Both the position numbers and the translations under genes were made by a program. From Prevotellaceae bacterium UBA1743 (GTDB lineage: Bacteria > Bacteroidota > Bacteroidia > Bacteroidales > Bacteroidaceae): a DNA stretch of 17,605 nucleotides. Position 1 is the stretch's first letter; every line of letters starts with the position of its first letter. Of the stretch, positions 7,924 to 16,333 are shown one piece after another. The notes beneath the pieces are model-generated. The model searched no databases, had not been told where the DNA came from, and saw only the letters and a program-made list of their open reading frames with translations. The stretch lies in assembly GCA_002314945.1 (NCBI GenBank), contig DCHV01000056.1, positions 55,038 through 72,642 of the forward strand, written 5' to 3'.

Positions 7924-8550
7924 ATGAAGAGGAAGAAAATACTATGGGCGGCAGTAGTAGCCGTTGTCGTGGCTGGTGGTTTATACTGGTTGCTGCGAAG
8001 CAGATATATCAGACCCCTGCCTCCCTCCGTCGATATCACCAACCTCCGGGAGGCCGTTGTACCTGCCGAATTTTCCGCCGACGACTTCGACTGGAATGGT
8101 GGCTACCTCACCATGACCGTATTCGAGGAAGACCTATATGATGCCGTAGAGGTAAACAAGATGAGGAAGGGTGACAAACTCATCTGGGGCGGCGACACCA
8201 TCGTCGTGCAGGAGATAGCGCACAGGGGAGATGCCATCGTCGTGAACGGGAGTATCGAGGAGGGAGGAGCCGAACTGGTTCCCCACGAAGGAGGGACGTA
8301 CCGAGCCAGGACGTGGGACGACCACTCCAACTATACGGAATTAGGTAAGGCACAGGTGCTCATCGCGGTGGATTTCGCCTTCATCGACTGCCGCGAGAAT
8401 CCCACCGACCCCTACGACACGATATGCAGAAAGCAGATAGCGTATATCGACAGCCTGAAGGACAACAAGCGCGACTTCATCAACCTCAACACCACCGTGC
8501 AGATAGAGCATAGCATCATCACAGGCATCACCAGGCGCTGGATTCCCTAA
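7924..8550 (+). CDS. Unknown membrane-anchored protein
   Basis: The protein has 208 residues and I recognise no family. The basic start (KRKK at 2-5) is followed by one hydrophobic segment at about 6-24 and then a hydrophilic, acidic domain. This fits a single-pass or signal-anchored protein with the bulk outside the cytoplasm. The C-terminal half contains DFAFIDCREN and a paired-cysteine region that could be oxidised. The gene is divergent from argR across 147 bp, with its own -7 box. The start ATG follows an A-rich leader with no clear Shine-Dalgarno sequence, as is usual in Bacteroidetes. Control by the shared ArgR-like sites is possible but not shown. Confidence 0.75.
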   Translation: MKRKKILWAAVVAVVVAGGLYWLLRSRYIRPLPPSVDITNLREAVVPAEFSADDFDWNGGYLTMTVFEEDLYDAVEVNKMRKGDKLIWGGDTIVVQEIAHRGDAIVVNGSIEEGGAELVPHEGGTYRARTWDDHSNYTELGKAQVLIAVDFAFIDCRENPTDPYDTICRKQIAYIDSLKDNKRDFINLNTTVQIEHSIITGITRRWIP

Positions 8551-8559
8551 AATCTCCCC

Positions 8560-8615
8560 CGAATAATCGAAACATCGAAACATCGAACAATCGAAATATC
8601 GAACAATCGAAAAAA
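8560..8615. repeat. 8-bp tandem repeat array, seven units
   Basis: Seven units of 8 bp all begin with CGAA: CGAATAAT, CGAAACAT twice, CGAACAAT, CGAAATAT, CGAACAAT, CGAAAAAA. A C tract (8556-8560) leads in. The array ends 4 nt before the start codon at 8620, so it fills the place of a leader and ribosome binding site. Confidence 0.93.
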
Positions 8616-8619
8616 ACCA

Positions 8620-9366
8620 ATGATCAACATCCATTCCGTCAATGGCTATATGTCGCTGCTCACATGGCGGTTGGGCAATGTGCTGCAATTGGCTACCCAA
8701 GGGTTCTGCAGGCGGTTTGTGGACTACAAGGTGGACCCCTGCGGACGGTTGCGTGATCAGATGGAGATGGCAGCACGTACCATCCCTGCCAACATAGCCG
8801 AGGGCTCATCTCGGCACCAGACAAGCTACGAGACGGAATTGCGACTGCTTGATGTGGCTCGGGCAAGCGTAAGCGAACTGGAGGGTGACTACCTCAACTG
8901 GCTCATGCGCAACGGGGCTGTGATGTGGAAGACCGAAGACCGACGATATGTGGAGGTGCGCAATTTCCAGCTTCAGGATGCCCCGGCAATGACACAGGAT
9001 TATCTGGCAGAAATCAGCCAGTACATTCTGAATGAATATACACGTTTTGCTACCTTGCTGCGTAGCGAGGATTCCATTCACTCGGCTTGCGTGATGATTG
9101 TGCTCTGCGAACGCATCAAGCAACTGCTCACAGCACAGATCAACAAACGATTGGGAGATTTCAAGGTGGAGGGCGGCTTTACCGAGAATATGACACAGGA
9201 ACGCCTTTCTGCCCAGAAGGAGAATGCTTTGGCAGAAGGCGCTCCATCCTGCCCCAAGTGTGGTGCTCCCATGCTCCAGCGAACTATCCGAAAAGGCATT
9301 CACCAGGGCGAGACTTTTTGGGGATGTGCCGACTATCCCAAGTGCGATGGCACAAGGAGAATGTAG
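8620..9366 (+). CDS. Four-helix-bundle suffix domain protein with C-terminal zinc ribbon
   Basis: The protein has 248 residues. The first 180 or so form a helical bundle of the 23S-rRNA intervening-sequence (S23) type; the core signature is the RDQMEMAARTIPANIAEGSS stretch, with the second half resembling the suffix-domain family of Bacteroidetes. Residues 211-242 are a topoisomerase-I-type zinc ribbon with C211, C214, C236 and C242 (CPKCGAPML and FWGCADYPKC). Such ribbons bind nucleic acid. The function is unknown; a role with DNA or RNA is inferred from the ribbon. The gene is unusual in lying between two arrays of the same 8-bp repeat, and its upstream array abuts the start codon. I see no promoter of its own, so it may be read from the 7924 gene. 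Confidence 0.88.
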   Translation: MINIHSVNGYMSLLTWRLGNVLQLATQGFCRRFVDYKVDPCGRLRDQMEMAARTIPANIAEGSSRHQTSYETELRLLDVARASVSELEGDYLNWLMRNGAVMWKTEDRRYVEVRNFQLQDAPAMTQDYLAEISQYILNEYTRFATLLRSEDSIHSACVMIVLCERIKQLLTAQINKRLGDFKVEGGFTENMTQERLSAQKENALAEGAPSCPKCGAPMLQRTIRKGIHQGETFWGCADYPKCDGTRRM

Positions 9367-9393
9367 GAAGGATCAGCACCCTCCTCCCCCCCA

Positions 9394-9433
9394 CGAAACA
9401 TCGAATAATCGAAACATCGAATAATCGAATAGA
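9394..9433. repeat. 8-bp tandem repeat array, five units, same family as 8560-8615
   Basis: The units are CGAAACAT, CGAATAAT, CGAAACAT, CGAATAAT and a partial CGAATAGA, again preceded by a C tract (9385-9392). The array begins 27 nt after the stop of the four-helix-bundle gene. It uses the same unit types and the same orientation as the array before that gene. Confidence 0.92.
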
Positions 9434-9455
9434 TGGGAACGTAGGTTTCATGATG

Positions 9456-9499
9456 TGTGTATGTCCATTTTTAGGTGAAATTATTGAAATTATTGAAAT
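9456..9499. repeat. 44-bp dispersed direct repeat, copy A, across the primase stop codon
   Basis: It matches 16334-16377 at 43 of 44 bases (A at 9467 against C at 16345), same orientation. It contains the core TTTTTAGGTGA and a 9-bp tandem GAAATTATT. The stop codon of the primase gene (9490-9492) sits at the same offset as the fic stop in copy B, so both proteins end in Phe-Gln. Confidence 0.92.
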
Positions 9500-11697
9500 G
9501 GCTGCGAGGGGGCTCGCTTCAGATAATTCTCTGTCTTCACATAGCGTCCAGTGCTGTCCTGCTCCACATAGCCGCGGAACACCCAGAGGTTGATCATCTG
9601 GAGCGGAGACTCAGTCCTGCCTTCCTGCTTGCGTATCTGAGCGGCATCATCCTTGGTGAACGACTCTGGCAGGAGGTCCAGCAGGTTCTTGCGTCCGCGT
9701 CGTTTTTGCACCTGCTCCTTGGCCTTCTCCTCCTCCACCTGTTCGCCGAAGAAATGGTTCTTGCACCATAGGTCGTACTGCAGGCTCCAGCGGACAAACT
9801 CGGCAATATCCTTAGACCAGGTCATGTCGTGGGCAAGGTAGAGCACCATGGCCTTCAGGTAGGCAATGGTCACAGCTCGGTAGGCGAGGTCCTGATAGAT
9901 GTCGTCGTCGCTCAGGGCACCCTTCTCGGCACACTCCTCGGCCATGCTATGTGCCAGCGCCAGTGCCTGAGGACACTCCACGAGGCCTGTGGCGAGGTTC
10001 AGGTTGGTGATGTAGGGCTTGAGCACCTCGGCATACTTTTCATCGTACTTCCCATAGACGAAGGGCAGTGATTTGTCCTGCACGATGGTACAGAAGTTCA
10101 CGCGCGAGAGGGTACCGTCCACCATACGCCCCTTGAAGAACTGTATGCCCTTCTGTATGGTGGTGGAGGCATTCCAATTCCAGCGCACATCCACACGGGC
10201 CGTCACCGACTGCGTACCCACACGCTCCTGTCCGTACTTGCCGTTGTCGAAGCACAGGCAGATGATCTTGCCGATATCCTTTGTGCCATTCGTCTGCAGT
10301 TGCTTCAGCAGGTCCAGCTCCTCCAGGTTGGTGTAGAGATACCTTCCACCCGCATCCTTCATGCGTTGCACAAAGGCCGCATTCGTCATATCCGAGACCA
10401 GTACCTGTACGCAGAGGTCATCCGGACGCTTGGGCTTCTCCTTGTTGGCCCCCTTGTTGGCCGAGGCATCCTTCCATTCCTGCTCACGACGGCGGTTCAG
10501 TTCGTCTCGCTCCACGATGTCAGCCACGATATACTCGATAGGCTTGTTCACCGCACTCTTGCCGCTCGACTGCTTGGCCATCGTCACGCACATAAAGGTA
10601 GCCTCCTTCTCCGTGCCGTCTATCAGGCGGAACTTCACCCCATTCAGGTGGGACGCCAAGGCAGGGAATACCGCGTTAGCCACAGCCGGACGGCATACCT
10701 CAGGGACGTTCTTCGTGAGGTGGGCGATGAGCTTGGGCAGTTTCGCAGGCATCTGGGGAGGCAGGTCACCCATCTCCTCGTCCTCACTCTTGTTCGCCAC
10801 TGCCAGCATGTGACGTGCATTGTCGATGGCCCTCTTCACGATATGAGGCATAGCCTTGTACTGAGCACGCTGACAGGCACTCTCCACCGTCCTCGCCCAC
10901 TTGTCGTTTGCCTCACCGTAGGTAGGCAGTACAGCCTTTATCCACCTAGCATCGTCGTTGCATACATAGCGCAGGTAAGCCGCCATGGAGAAGATAAAGT
11001 TGTTGCGCGAGCCGTGAGCAGGCACACCGCCCAACAGTTCCTGCAGACACTCCACGAGGGCTTTGTATGGGATGCCGTCATAGTCCTCGGGGTAGGGGCC
11101 TGAATGTTCTGAAGGTTCCGGACATTCCGGATGCTCAGGAATCTCTGCAGGTTCTGCAGCTTCCACCTCCTCACCCTCGAACAGGCGTTCCTCGTCGAGG
11201 TGGAGGAAGTACTCTTCGGGTACACAGAAACTGAGTCGTGCCAAGTCCTTGGTACAGGCATCCACATTCTCCAGTTTCAGCGCCTGTACATAGTACGTCT
11301 GAGCCTGTACCAGGTCCATTCCAGCAGGTACGGGAAACACCAATCTCAGCCCTTTGGTGGAGGGAGTGACGTGAGCGGCAAGCAATCCCATTGCCAATGC
11401 CGACTCAGCCAGTTCCTCGTATTTCTTGCGCGGTTCCTCCACATGATCCAGGTCCATCATGATCAGACCGCTGGCATGTGCCGCATAGTTCTTGCGCTTA
11501 CCCTCGTCGAACCATGCGTGCCAGCAGAAGGCAGGCAGGTTGCGCTTCAGTTTCGATATCTCTGAGGCATCCAGGGTCTGTGCGATTTTAGCACAGACAC
11601 CCTTCACCTTCTCACTCGTTATAATCTGGTGAAACAATTCCTTGTCCACCTCTGTTGCCTTACCGGCCACACTGGTTACATAACTGAATCTATACAT
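9490..11697 (-). CDS. BT4734-like primase (VirE_N) with DUF3987 helicase-like domain
   Basis: A mobile-element replication protein, 735 residues from the chosen start at 11697. A longer start at 11727 would overlap the upstream gene, while MYRFSYVT is typical for the family's N-terminus. The N-terminal BT4734-like domain is an archaeo-eukaryotic primase relative: acidic pair D82-x-D84 in MMDLDHV and STKG at 113-116 in VTPSTKGLRLVF. A Pro/Glu-rich linker spans about 178-205. The DUF3987 part has a Walker-A-like AKQSSGKS at 374-381, lacking the usual first glycine, and an acidic NLEELD stretch at 457-462 as possible Walker B. It likely primes and unwinds DNA for an integrated or formerly mobile element. 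It is the last gene of its unit, 17 nt after the 118-aa gene. Confidence 0.9.
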   Translation of the reverse strand: MYRFSYVTSVAGKATEVDKELFHQIITSEKVKGVCAKIAQTLDASEISKLKRNLPAFCWHAWFDEGKRKNYAAHASGLIMMDLDHVEEPRKKYEELAESALAMGLLAAHVTPSTKGLRLVFPVPAGMDLVQAQTYYVQALKLENVDACTKDLARLSFCVPEEYFLHLDEERLFEGEEVEAAEPAEIPEHPECPEPSEHSGPYPEDYDGIPYKALVECLQELLGGVPAHGSRNNFIFSMAAYLRYVCNDDARWIKAVLPTYGEANDKWARTVESACQRAQYKAMPHIVKRAIDNARHMLAVANKSEDEEMGDLPPQMPAKLPKLIAHLTKNVPEVCRPAVANAVFPALASHLNGVKFRLIDGTEKEATFMCVTMAKQSSGKSAVNKPIEYIVADIVERDELNRRREQEWKDASANKGANKEKPKRPDDLCVQVLVSDMTNAAFVQRMKDAGGRYLYTNLEELDLLKQLQTNGTKDIGKIICLCFDNGKYGQERVGTQSVTARVDVRWNWNASTTIQKGIQFFKGRMVDGTLSRVNFCTIVQDKSLPFVYGKYDEKYAEVLKPYITNLNLATGLVECPQALALAHSMAEECAEKGALSDDDIYQDLAYRAVTIAYLKAMVLYLAHDMTWSKDIAEFVRWSLQYDLWCKNHFFGEQVEEEKAKEQVQKRRGRKNLLDLLPESFTKDDAAQIRKQEGRTESPLQMINLWVFRGYVEQDSTGRYVKTENYLKRAPSQPFQ

Positions 11698-11714
11698 AGT
11701 CAAATAATATTTAG

Positions 11715-12071
11715 TTACTCGCCCCACAATTCCTTTCTATCCAAACTGATTTCGCCCATCACGCGGGGGATGATGCTATTGATGCGTTCCTCGCTCTCCT
11801 GACGGTTCTCCACCACAGGTACCTTTATCTGGATGATGTAGTGACGGGTGGTACGCTTCACGTGGTAGTCCTCGCCGTCGCCCACACGATGGATTACGGG
11901 TGGCAGATAGACGCGACCGTTATCCTCGAAGTCCACACACGCATTCTTGGCAACCTTCAGCGTGCCATGCATCCGCAGGGCCTTGTCCATCACAGGTTCA
12001 TTACTCGGCATCCCACTATCGAAGTGGAAGCCCTTCTCGCTAATCGTAGCAATACCTTCAATCTTAATCAT
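11715..12071 (-). CDS. Unknown 118-residue protein
   Basis: I do not recognise this family. It is a small soluble protein with no signal peptide or membrane segment. Predicted beta-rich stretches include RTTRHYIIQIKVPVV near the middle-to-end, and the C-terminus is charged. It lies between the sigma-like gene and the primase gene, 17 nt before the primase start. A 7-bp repeat array stands 10 nt before its own start. Position suggests an accessory role in the same element, for example in replication. This is inference only. Confidence 0.75.
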   Translation of the reverse strand: MIKIEGIATISEKGFHFDSGMPSNEPVMDKALRMHGTLKVAKNACVDFEDNGRVYLPPVIHRVGDGEDYHVKRTTRHYIIQIKVPVVENRQESEERINSIIPRVMGEISLDRKELWGE

Positions 12072-12080
12072 AACGATAAT

Positions 12081-12139
<59 letters not shown>

Positions 12140-12143
<4 letters not shown>

Positions 12144-12715
12144 CCAAACACCTCCATCTTCGTCAGGGCACTCTCGTAGATATGGTGGATACGTTCCGTC
12201 TGCAGATGCAGCTTCTGCGCCACCTCCTTGAAGTCGTGCGTCACAGAGCCGATACCGAAGATCATGCACACCACCTTCCTCTCCTGGCTGTTCAGCAAAG
12301 TCAGTAGCCTCTCTGCCTTCATCGCCCGTTTTTCGGCACGCTCTGCCTCATCCTCATCCTCATCGTAGATGCAGGCCTCCTTCATCCGTTCCACATCGAG
12401 GTCTGCTGTTCCGCGTTCACCCTCGATAGCCAACATGATGAACTTGTAGCACCAGTCGTATGCATAGGTCTGGAACTCCGTACCCTTCCGTTCGTCGTAC
12501 CTCTGGGCAGCCATGCACAGTCCGTAGCAAGCCTCCTGTTGCAAATCCTCTCTGCTGAGGCCCTTTGTCTCGCCCAGCCCCGCAAACCGCTTTCCCATGT
12601 TCATGGCGAGGGAGTAATGTTTCTCCACTAATGACCGCTGTTCGTCTGTCAGCGGCTTCACTTCCTGCGAACACTTTCTGGCAGTGTTCATGCCGTTTTT
12701 TCTTGATTTCTTCAT
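12140..12715 (-). CDS. Sigma-70-like RNA polymerase sigma factor
   Basis: The protein has 191 residues. Region 2 spans about 30-100 and carries SREDLQQEACYGL and the YDERKGTEFQTYAYDW stretch, matching the core-binding and -10-recognising helices. A short acidic linker (DEDEDEAERAE, about 118-128) follows. Region 4 at about 138-188 ends in a helix-turn-helix, EVAQKLHLQTERIHHIYESAL. No region 1 or 3 is seen. It lies in a unit with a primase gene, so it may drive expression of the element's own genes. Its target promoter is unknown. A diverged sigma-like regulator that no longer starts transcription is the alternative. Confidence 0.87.
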
Positions 12716-12818
12716 ATCGAGAAATTTTAAGGATGAATAATTTGTTTTGACTCACATTCAATTATACGCCGACTTACCGAAAATCGGGTTTACCGAATGT
12801 TTACCTGATATTTACTCG

Positions 12819-13196
12819 CTATGCTCTATCAAACAGCATATCAATCAGTTCGTGTTGCTCAGGAAGTACATTATTTTTTCTGTTCATGCGTGCCTGCTTC
12901 AGCGAGTTGCAGCCAAATACCTTGCCCAGGGAGACCGCAGGAAACGTCTTCTCGCCAGTTTGCCACACCATCGCACGCTTGCGGCGAATGTACTTTCCCT
13001 TGTCGCCACACCACAGCCGACCGCAGAAGTAAGCCAGCAGCGTGTTGCTCTCCAGCATCCATGCCAATGTACCGTCCTCGCGCGCCTCTATATACCCCCT
13101 CTCCACAGCCGCCTCAAACGCCTGTGCATCGAGCATTGTCACCTGCAACAACTTCGAGAGTGTTGCCATCTCTTTTGTAAGAACACTTTGTCCCAT
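12819..13196 (-). CDS. Unknown 125-residue protein
   Basis: I recognise no family. The protein is soluble, without signal peptide or membrane segment. The first half looks helical (TLSKLLQVTMLDAQAFEAAV). The second half has a Trp/Cys-containing strand region (LAYFCGRLWCGDKG), a basic KYIRRKRA stretch and a C-terminal helical end that may bind DNA. It is the first gene after the promoter at 13263-13292, and is separated by 103 nt from the sigma-like gene. A role as regulator of the unit is possible but not shown. The leader contains the 11-bp TTTTTAGGTGA core seen in the 44-bp repeats. Confidence 0.72.
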   Translation of the reverse strand: MGQSVLTKEMATLSKLLQVTMLDAQAFEAAVERGYIEAREDGTLAWMLESNTLLAYFCGRLWCGDKGKYIRRKRAMVWQTGEKTFPAVSLGKVFGCNSLKQARMNRKNNVLPEQHELIDMLFDRA

Positions 13197-13262
13197 GACT
13201 CAAATGTTTTTTTAGGTGAGTAAATGGGACAGCCGGCTGTCCGTTATCGTTGAATTCGCTGG

Positions 13263-13292
13263 CAAAGGTATGGATTCTGTGTATCTGACAAA
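13263..13292 (-). promoter_or_regulatory. Bacteroidetes-type promoter for the sigma/primase unit
   Basis: On the minus strand, TTTG (13289-13292) and TACCTTTG (13263-13270) match the -33 and -7 boxes with an 18-bp spacer, one base short of the usual range. The -7 box lies 66 nt before the start of the 125-aa gene at 13196. Confidence 0.68.
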
Positions 13293-13371
13293 TTCTGAGC
13301 AAAAAAAAATTCAGAATTTTTCAAACACACTATTATTTGGCTTGTCAACTGCTTGAACTACAGTGCATAAC

Positions 13372-13407
13372 AAAAAACGCCCGACTCTCTCGAAAGAGAA
13401 TCGGACG
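13372..13407 (-). terminator. Intrinsic terminator after the RhuM gene
   Basis: A 13-bp hairpin (13378-13390 with 13395-13407, loop of 4) is followed on the minus strand by six T residues (13377-13372). Two positions pair as G-U on the minus-strand transcript but would be C/A mismatches on the plus strand, so the direction is clear. It lies about 45 nt after the RhuM stop codon. Confidence 0.9.
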
Positions 13408-13451
13408 CCTCGAAAATTGCGTTCAGAATTCCTCAGAATTCTATTTCTTCT

Positions 13452-14465
13452 TTATATTTGTTCTCCGTTATCTTTTGAACCTTCTCCCTTGTTTTTTAGC
13501 CGCTTTACAGCTTTGTCGAAGTCGCTTTCGAGGAGGCGCATCTCACGCTCACGGTATATCCCAAACTCTCGCTCCGCTTTTTCTATGGCTTCTGCATGTG
13601 AGATAGTTCCATTGCCTTCGAGTATGTTCTTGCGAAGACGGAGAATCTGGTCGTCGAGGGCTGCTACCCAGTCGGCCATGGTCATTGGAGTCTGTTCGAG
13701 TGCCTGAAATTCTGCGTAGTCGAGGAATTGCGAGGTGAGAAGGTTCAGTCGTTGCAGTTCGAGTTCCGAGAGATAATTCTTGGCTATCTTAACATCATCG
13801 CGAGTGACGTAATTCCCCTTGAAGTTGGTCATGCCTACAAATGGTTTCTCGTTGTCCACACGCTCGTAGATAAGCTCTGCTGCCGTATGTTCGTGTACGG
13901 CATAGTGCATCTTGTTCTGTACGGTGGAGAAGAACAGCTTGGTCATCTGGGCACGAGGGTCGTAGTCGGTGCTGGTGGCATAGATGTCCGTGACCTGTTG
14001 GTAGAAGTTGCGCTCGGACGAACGGATGTCACGAATGCGCTGGAGCAGTTCGCGGAAGTAACGATTGCCCCCCTGCTTCAGGCGCTCGTCATCCATAGTG
14101 TAACCCTTCTGGATGTACTCGTGCAAACGCTGTGTGGCCCAACGACGAAAACGTACGGCAACATCACTCTGCACACGATAACCGAGGGCAATGATCATGT
14201 CAAGATTGTAATGATCGATATCACGCTTGACGTTTCTCTTTCCCTCCAATCGAACTAACAAGAATTTCTTGTGAGTTGGATTCTCGTCAAGTTCCTTGTC
14301 CTCGTAGATGTTAAGAACGTGCTGGCTGATGTTCTGCTGTGTGGTGTTATAGATAGTAGCCAGCTGCTCCTGAGTCAGCCAAACGTCTTCACCAGCAAAG
14401 CGCACATTGACGCTCACTTGGCCATCATCATCTTTGTATAATATGAGTTTATTTTCTTTATCCAT
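13452..14465 (-). CDS. RhuM family protein
   Basis: The protein has 337 residues and is full length for the virulence RhuM family. The N-terminal part VWLTQEQLATIYNTTQQNISQH (28-49) looks like a helix-turn-helix. The segment RLEGKRNVKRDIDHYNLDMI and then GYRVQSDVAVRFRRWATQRL (96-115) are the family's hallmark. The C-terminus is charged and coiled-coil-like. The biochemical role of RhuM is not established. Family members often sit in mobile and defence regions, for instance beside restriction systems; none is visible here. It is the last gene before a strong terminator and starts 63 nt after the 344-residue unknown gene, with no -7 box between. Confidence 0.92.
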   Translation of the reverse strand: MDKENKLILYKDDDGQVSVNVRFAGEDVWLTQEQLATIYNTTQQNISQHVLNIYEDKELDENPTHKKFLLVRLEGKRNVKRDIDHYNLDMIIALGYRVQSDVAVRFRRWATQRLHEYIQKGYTMDDERLKQGGNRYFRELLQRIRDIRSSERNFYQQVTDIYATSTDYDPRAQMTKLFFSTVQNKMHYAVHEHTAAELIYERVDNEKPFVGMTNFKGNYVTRDDVKIAKNYLSELELQRLNLLTSQFLDYAEFQALEQTPMTMADWVAALDDQILRLRKNILEGNGTISHAEAIEKAEREFGIYREREMRLLESDFDKAVKRLKNKGEGSKDNGEQI

Positions 14466-14528
14466 GTTTCGTTCTTATTCCAATGGTTTCGTATTACCAT
14501 TTGTCGCCAATCTATCTATTGAAATTGC

Positions 14529-15563
14529 CTACTTGCCAATCACCCTCTCCCTGTACTTATCCATCAGTGGAATGAGGTCCCTGAAGGCCTGACGGGCCTC
14601 ACCGTTCCTACCCTTGTTGATATTGTTCACCTGACCGTCATTGCCAAAGAACTCCGTGCTGATCTGCTTCTGACCACCAGAGAGCAACTGATAGCTCATC
14701 AGATAGCCCAGTATGTTCGCCATCGACACCTGCACACGGTCAGTATCAGCACCAGCCTTGCCGCCCTTGAAGAAGTCACGGAACGCTCTCGTCCCTTCCA
14801 CATCCTCCTTGTCCAGCCTTGCCGTATCACCGCCAAACAATGTACTTAACCACGCGCGTACATTTTCGCAGGTAGCAGGCGATTGCCAGTCACCATGACT
14901 GACAAAGTCAAGCAGGCGTGAGAGTATAGTCTGGTCCTGGGGGGAGAGGGTTTCTTTTGTGTCTGCCAGCCTGTCCATCTCTGAATAGACCAATTCGCAA
15001 AGCTGTACGAAACAGAAGAAGCATTTCATACTCTCCTGCGTTAATTTCTCGCTTCGCGACTCCAGATATCTACCTGTCACAACTTCGTCAATCACAAATC
15101 GTCCTTGCTCCAGATTCATCAGCTGACGTAGCAGACAATACGTAAACTCATAATTCCTGCCTGCCAGTTCCCACCGTGTCAGTTCCTCCGCATACGTGGA
15201 AAAATCGTCCGTTGGCAACCACTCGTCCAACAATAGGAAGCCGCTCTTCAGTACAATCTCCAGTTGTCTTCCTATAAACTTCTGGTAAAGCGCTACGGTA
15301 GGTTTTACAAACTGCTGTCTCTTCCACAGGGCAAAGATAGCCCTTGCCTTATTGTCCGACTTGTAAACCTCCATCAAGTTTCGTAGATAAACTTCCGGGT
15401 CACCTTCTTCGCTCTCCACCTGTTGGTGTAATTCCACGTTTACCTTGCGAGTAATGCAATCCAGCGTGACACTCTTCACCCCATGGTTGGATGCAATGCC
15501 GAAGAAACGGTCAAGGTAGTTGAATAGTTTCTCGCCTAAAGCTTCCGCCAATTCATCATTCAT
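14529..15563 (-). CDS. Unknown 344-residue protein (Y of the Fic-X-Y-RhuM unit)
   Basis: I recognise no family. The sequence looks mostly helical, with hydrophobic helices but no membrane segment or signal peptide. Notable stretches are LYQKFIGRQLEIVLKSGF, SMKCFFCFVQLCELVYSE and the C-terminal YLMSYQLLSGGQ. The ATG at 15563 is chosen over those at 15584 and 15569 because a GGAGG lies 9 nt before it and overlap with the upstream gene shrinks to 8 nt. The overlap with the preceding gene implies coupled translation and a joint function. The region is visibly richer in A+T than the arginine operon, which suggests acquired DNA. Confidence 0.75.
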   Translation of the reverse strand: MNDELAEALGEKLFNYLDRFFGIASNHGVKSVTLDCITRKVNVELHQQVESEEGDPEVYLRNLMEVYKSDNKARAIFALWKRQQFVKPTVALYQKFIGRQLEIVLKSGFLLLDEWLPTDDFSTYAEELTRWELAGRNYEFTYCLLRQLMNLEQGRFVIDEVVTGRYLESRSEKLTQESMKCFFCFVQLCELVYSEMDRLADTKETLSPQDQTILSRLLDFVSHGDWQSPATCENVRAWLSTLFGGDTARLDKEDVEGTRAFRDFFKGGKAGADTDRVQVSMANILGYLMSYQLLSGGQKQISTEFFGNDGQVNNINKGRNGEARQAFRDLIPLMDKYRERVIGK

Positions 15564-16317
15564 TCTCATACTCCTCCAACCCATTGTATGTATAGCAGAT
15601 GAACACCGCCCACCCCGAGTCTTGATCCTTATTATCCTTCACCAACTCACAGTGTGAAAAATCAAACTCAGCATAGTAATTCATATCTTTCTCATCTGCA
15701 GGACCTACATAATAGTTCAGCTGGTTTTTAATCTCATTCGTTTCAAAATCAATGCAATTCTCCTTCAGAAGACCTGCAATAACCTCCAGTACATTACAAG
15801 TAAAGACGTCACCCCAGCCTGTATAGTTACACTCGTTTACAAAGTCATCCAGATCATATAACTTTACCTTATAGAAATCCTTGCTATACCTTTGCAGCTT
15901 CTCTGGCAGATAAAGATGCAGGACACCATCCTTCTTACGCACATAATCCACCTCTATGCGTTCATTCACGTCATACAGGTCAACCAATCCAAGCGCCTCA
16001 GCCACCTTGTCCTTACCGTCTTGAAAAAAACGCGTCTCTACTTTTCCGTCTTTCATCTGACAAGAGAAAAGCAATTCCTGAGGTCTTACAGCATAAGAGT
16101 GATGGTTAGGAATGAAGCACGTCTCGTCCTTGGTATTAACATTGACGCACATATAGTAACGTTCCACGTAATCGTCAATATCCAACGTCTTGCGCGTCGC
16201 CTTTAAATGCTCCTTAATCTCTGCATTTTCCTTATCTATCTTCTCCTTTATCTCAGCAAAATGGCTCAGATAGTATTTCTCCGCCACCTGTTGATAATAT
16301 GTCCTGTCTTTTTCCAT
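15556..16317 (-). CDS. Unknown 253-residue protein (X of the Fic-X-Y-RhuM unit)
   Basis: I recognise no family. The first 45 residues or so are highly charged and likely a coiled coil (AEIKEKIDKENAEIKEHLKA). The rest is rich in Tyr, Asp and predicted strands, without signal peptide or membrane segment. The C-terminal part alternates acidic and aromatic residues (YYAEFDFSHCEL, FICYTYNGLEEYENE). It follows the fic gene by 50 nt, a gap filled by repeat copy B, and its stop overlaps the start of the next gene. Base composition is more A+T-rich than the arginine genes. Confidence 0.75.
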   Translation of the reverse strand: MEKDRTYYQQVAEKYYLSHFAEIKEKIDKENAEIKEHLKATRKTLDIDDYVERYYMCVNVNTKDETCFIPNHHSYAVRPQELLFSCQMKDGKVETRFFQDGKDKVAEALGLVDLYDVNERIEVDYVRKKDGVLHLYLPEKLQRYSKDFYKVKLYDLDDFVNECNYTGWGDVFTCNVLEVIAGLLKENCIDFETNEIKNQLNYYVGPADEKDMNYYAEFDFSHCELVKDNKDQDSGWAVFICYTYNGLEEYENE

Positions 16318-16333
16318 TTGTCATTACAATTTA

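Noticed and set aside
8560..8615. CRISPR array
   Set aside because: Units of 7-8 bp with no unique spacers between them, and no cas genes in the window. The same applies to 9394-9433 and 12081-12143.
8620..9366. Diversity-generating retroelement accessory protein (Avd-like four-helix bundle)
   Set aside because: No reverse transcriptase, template repeat or variable repeat is seen nearby, and the zinc ribbon fits the suffix-domain family better.
11698..11727. Start of the primase at 11727
   Set aside because: It would add ten residues unlike the family and overlap the 118-aa gene; the ATG at 11697 begins a typical N-terminus 17 nt after the preceding stop.
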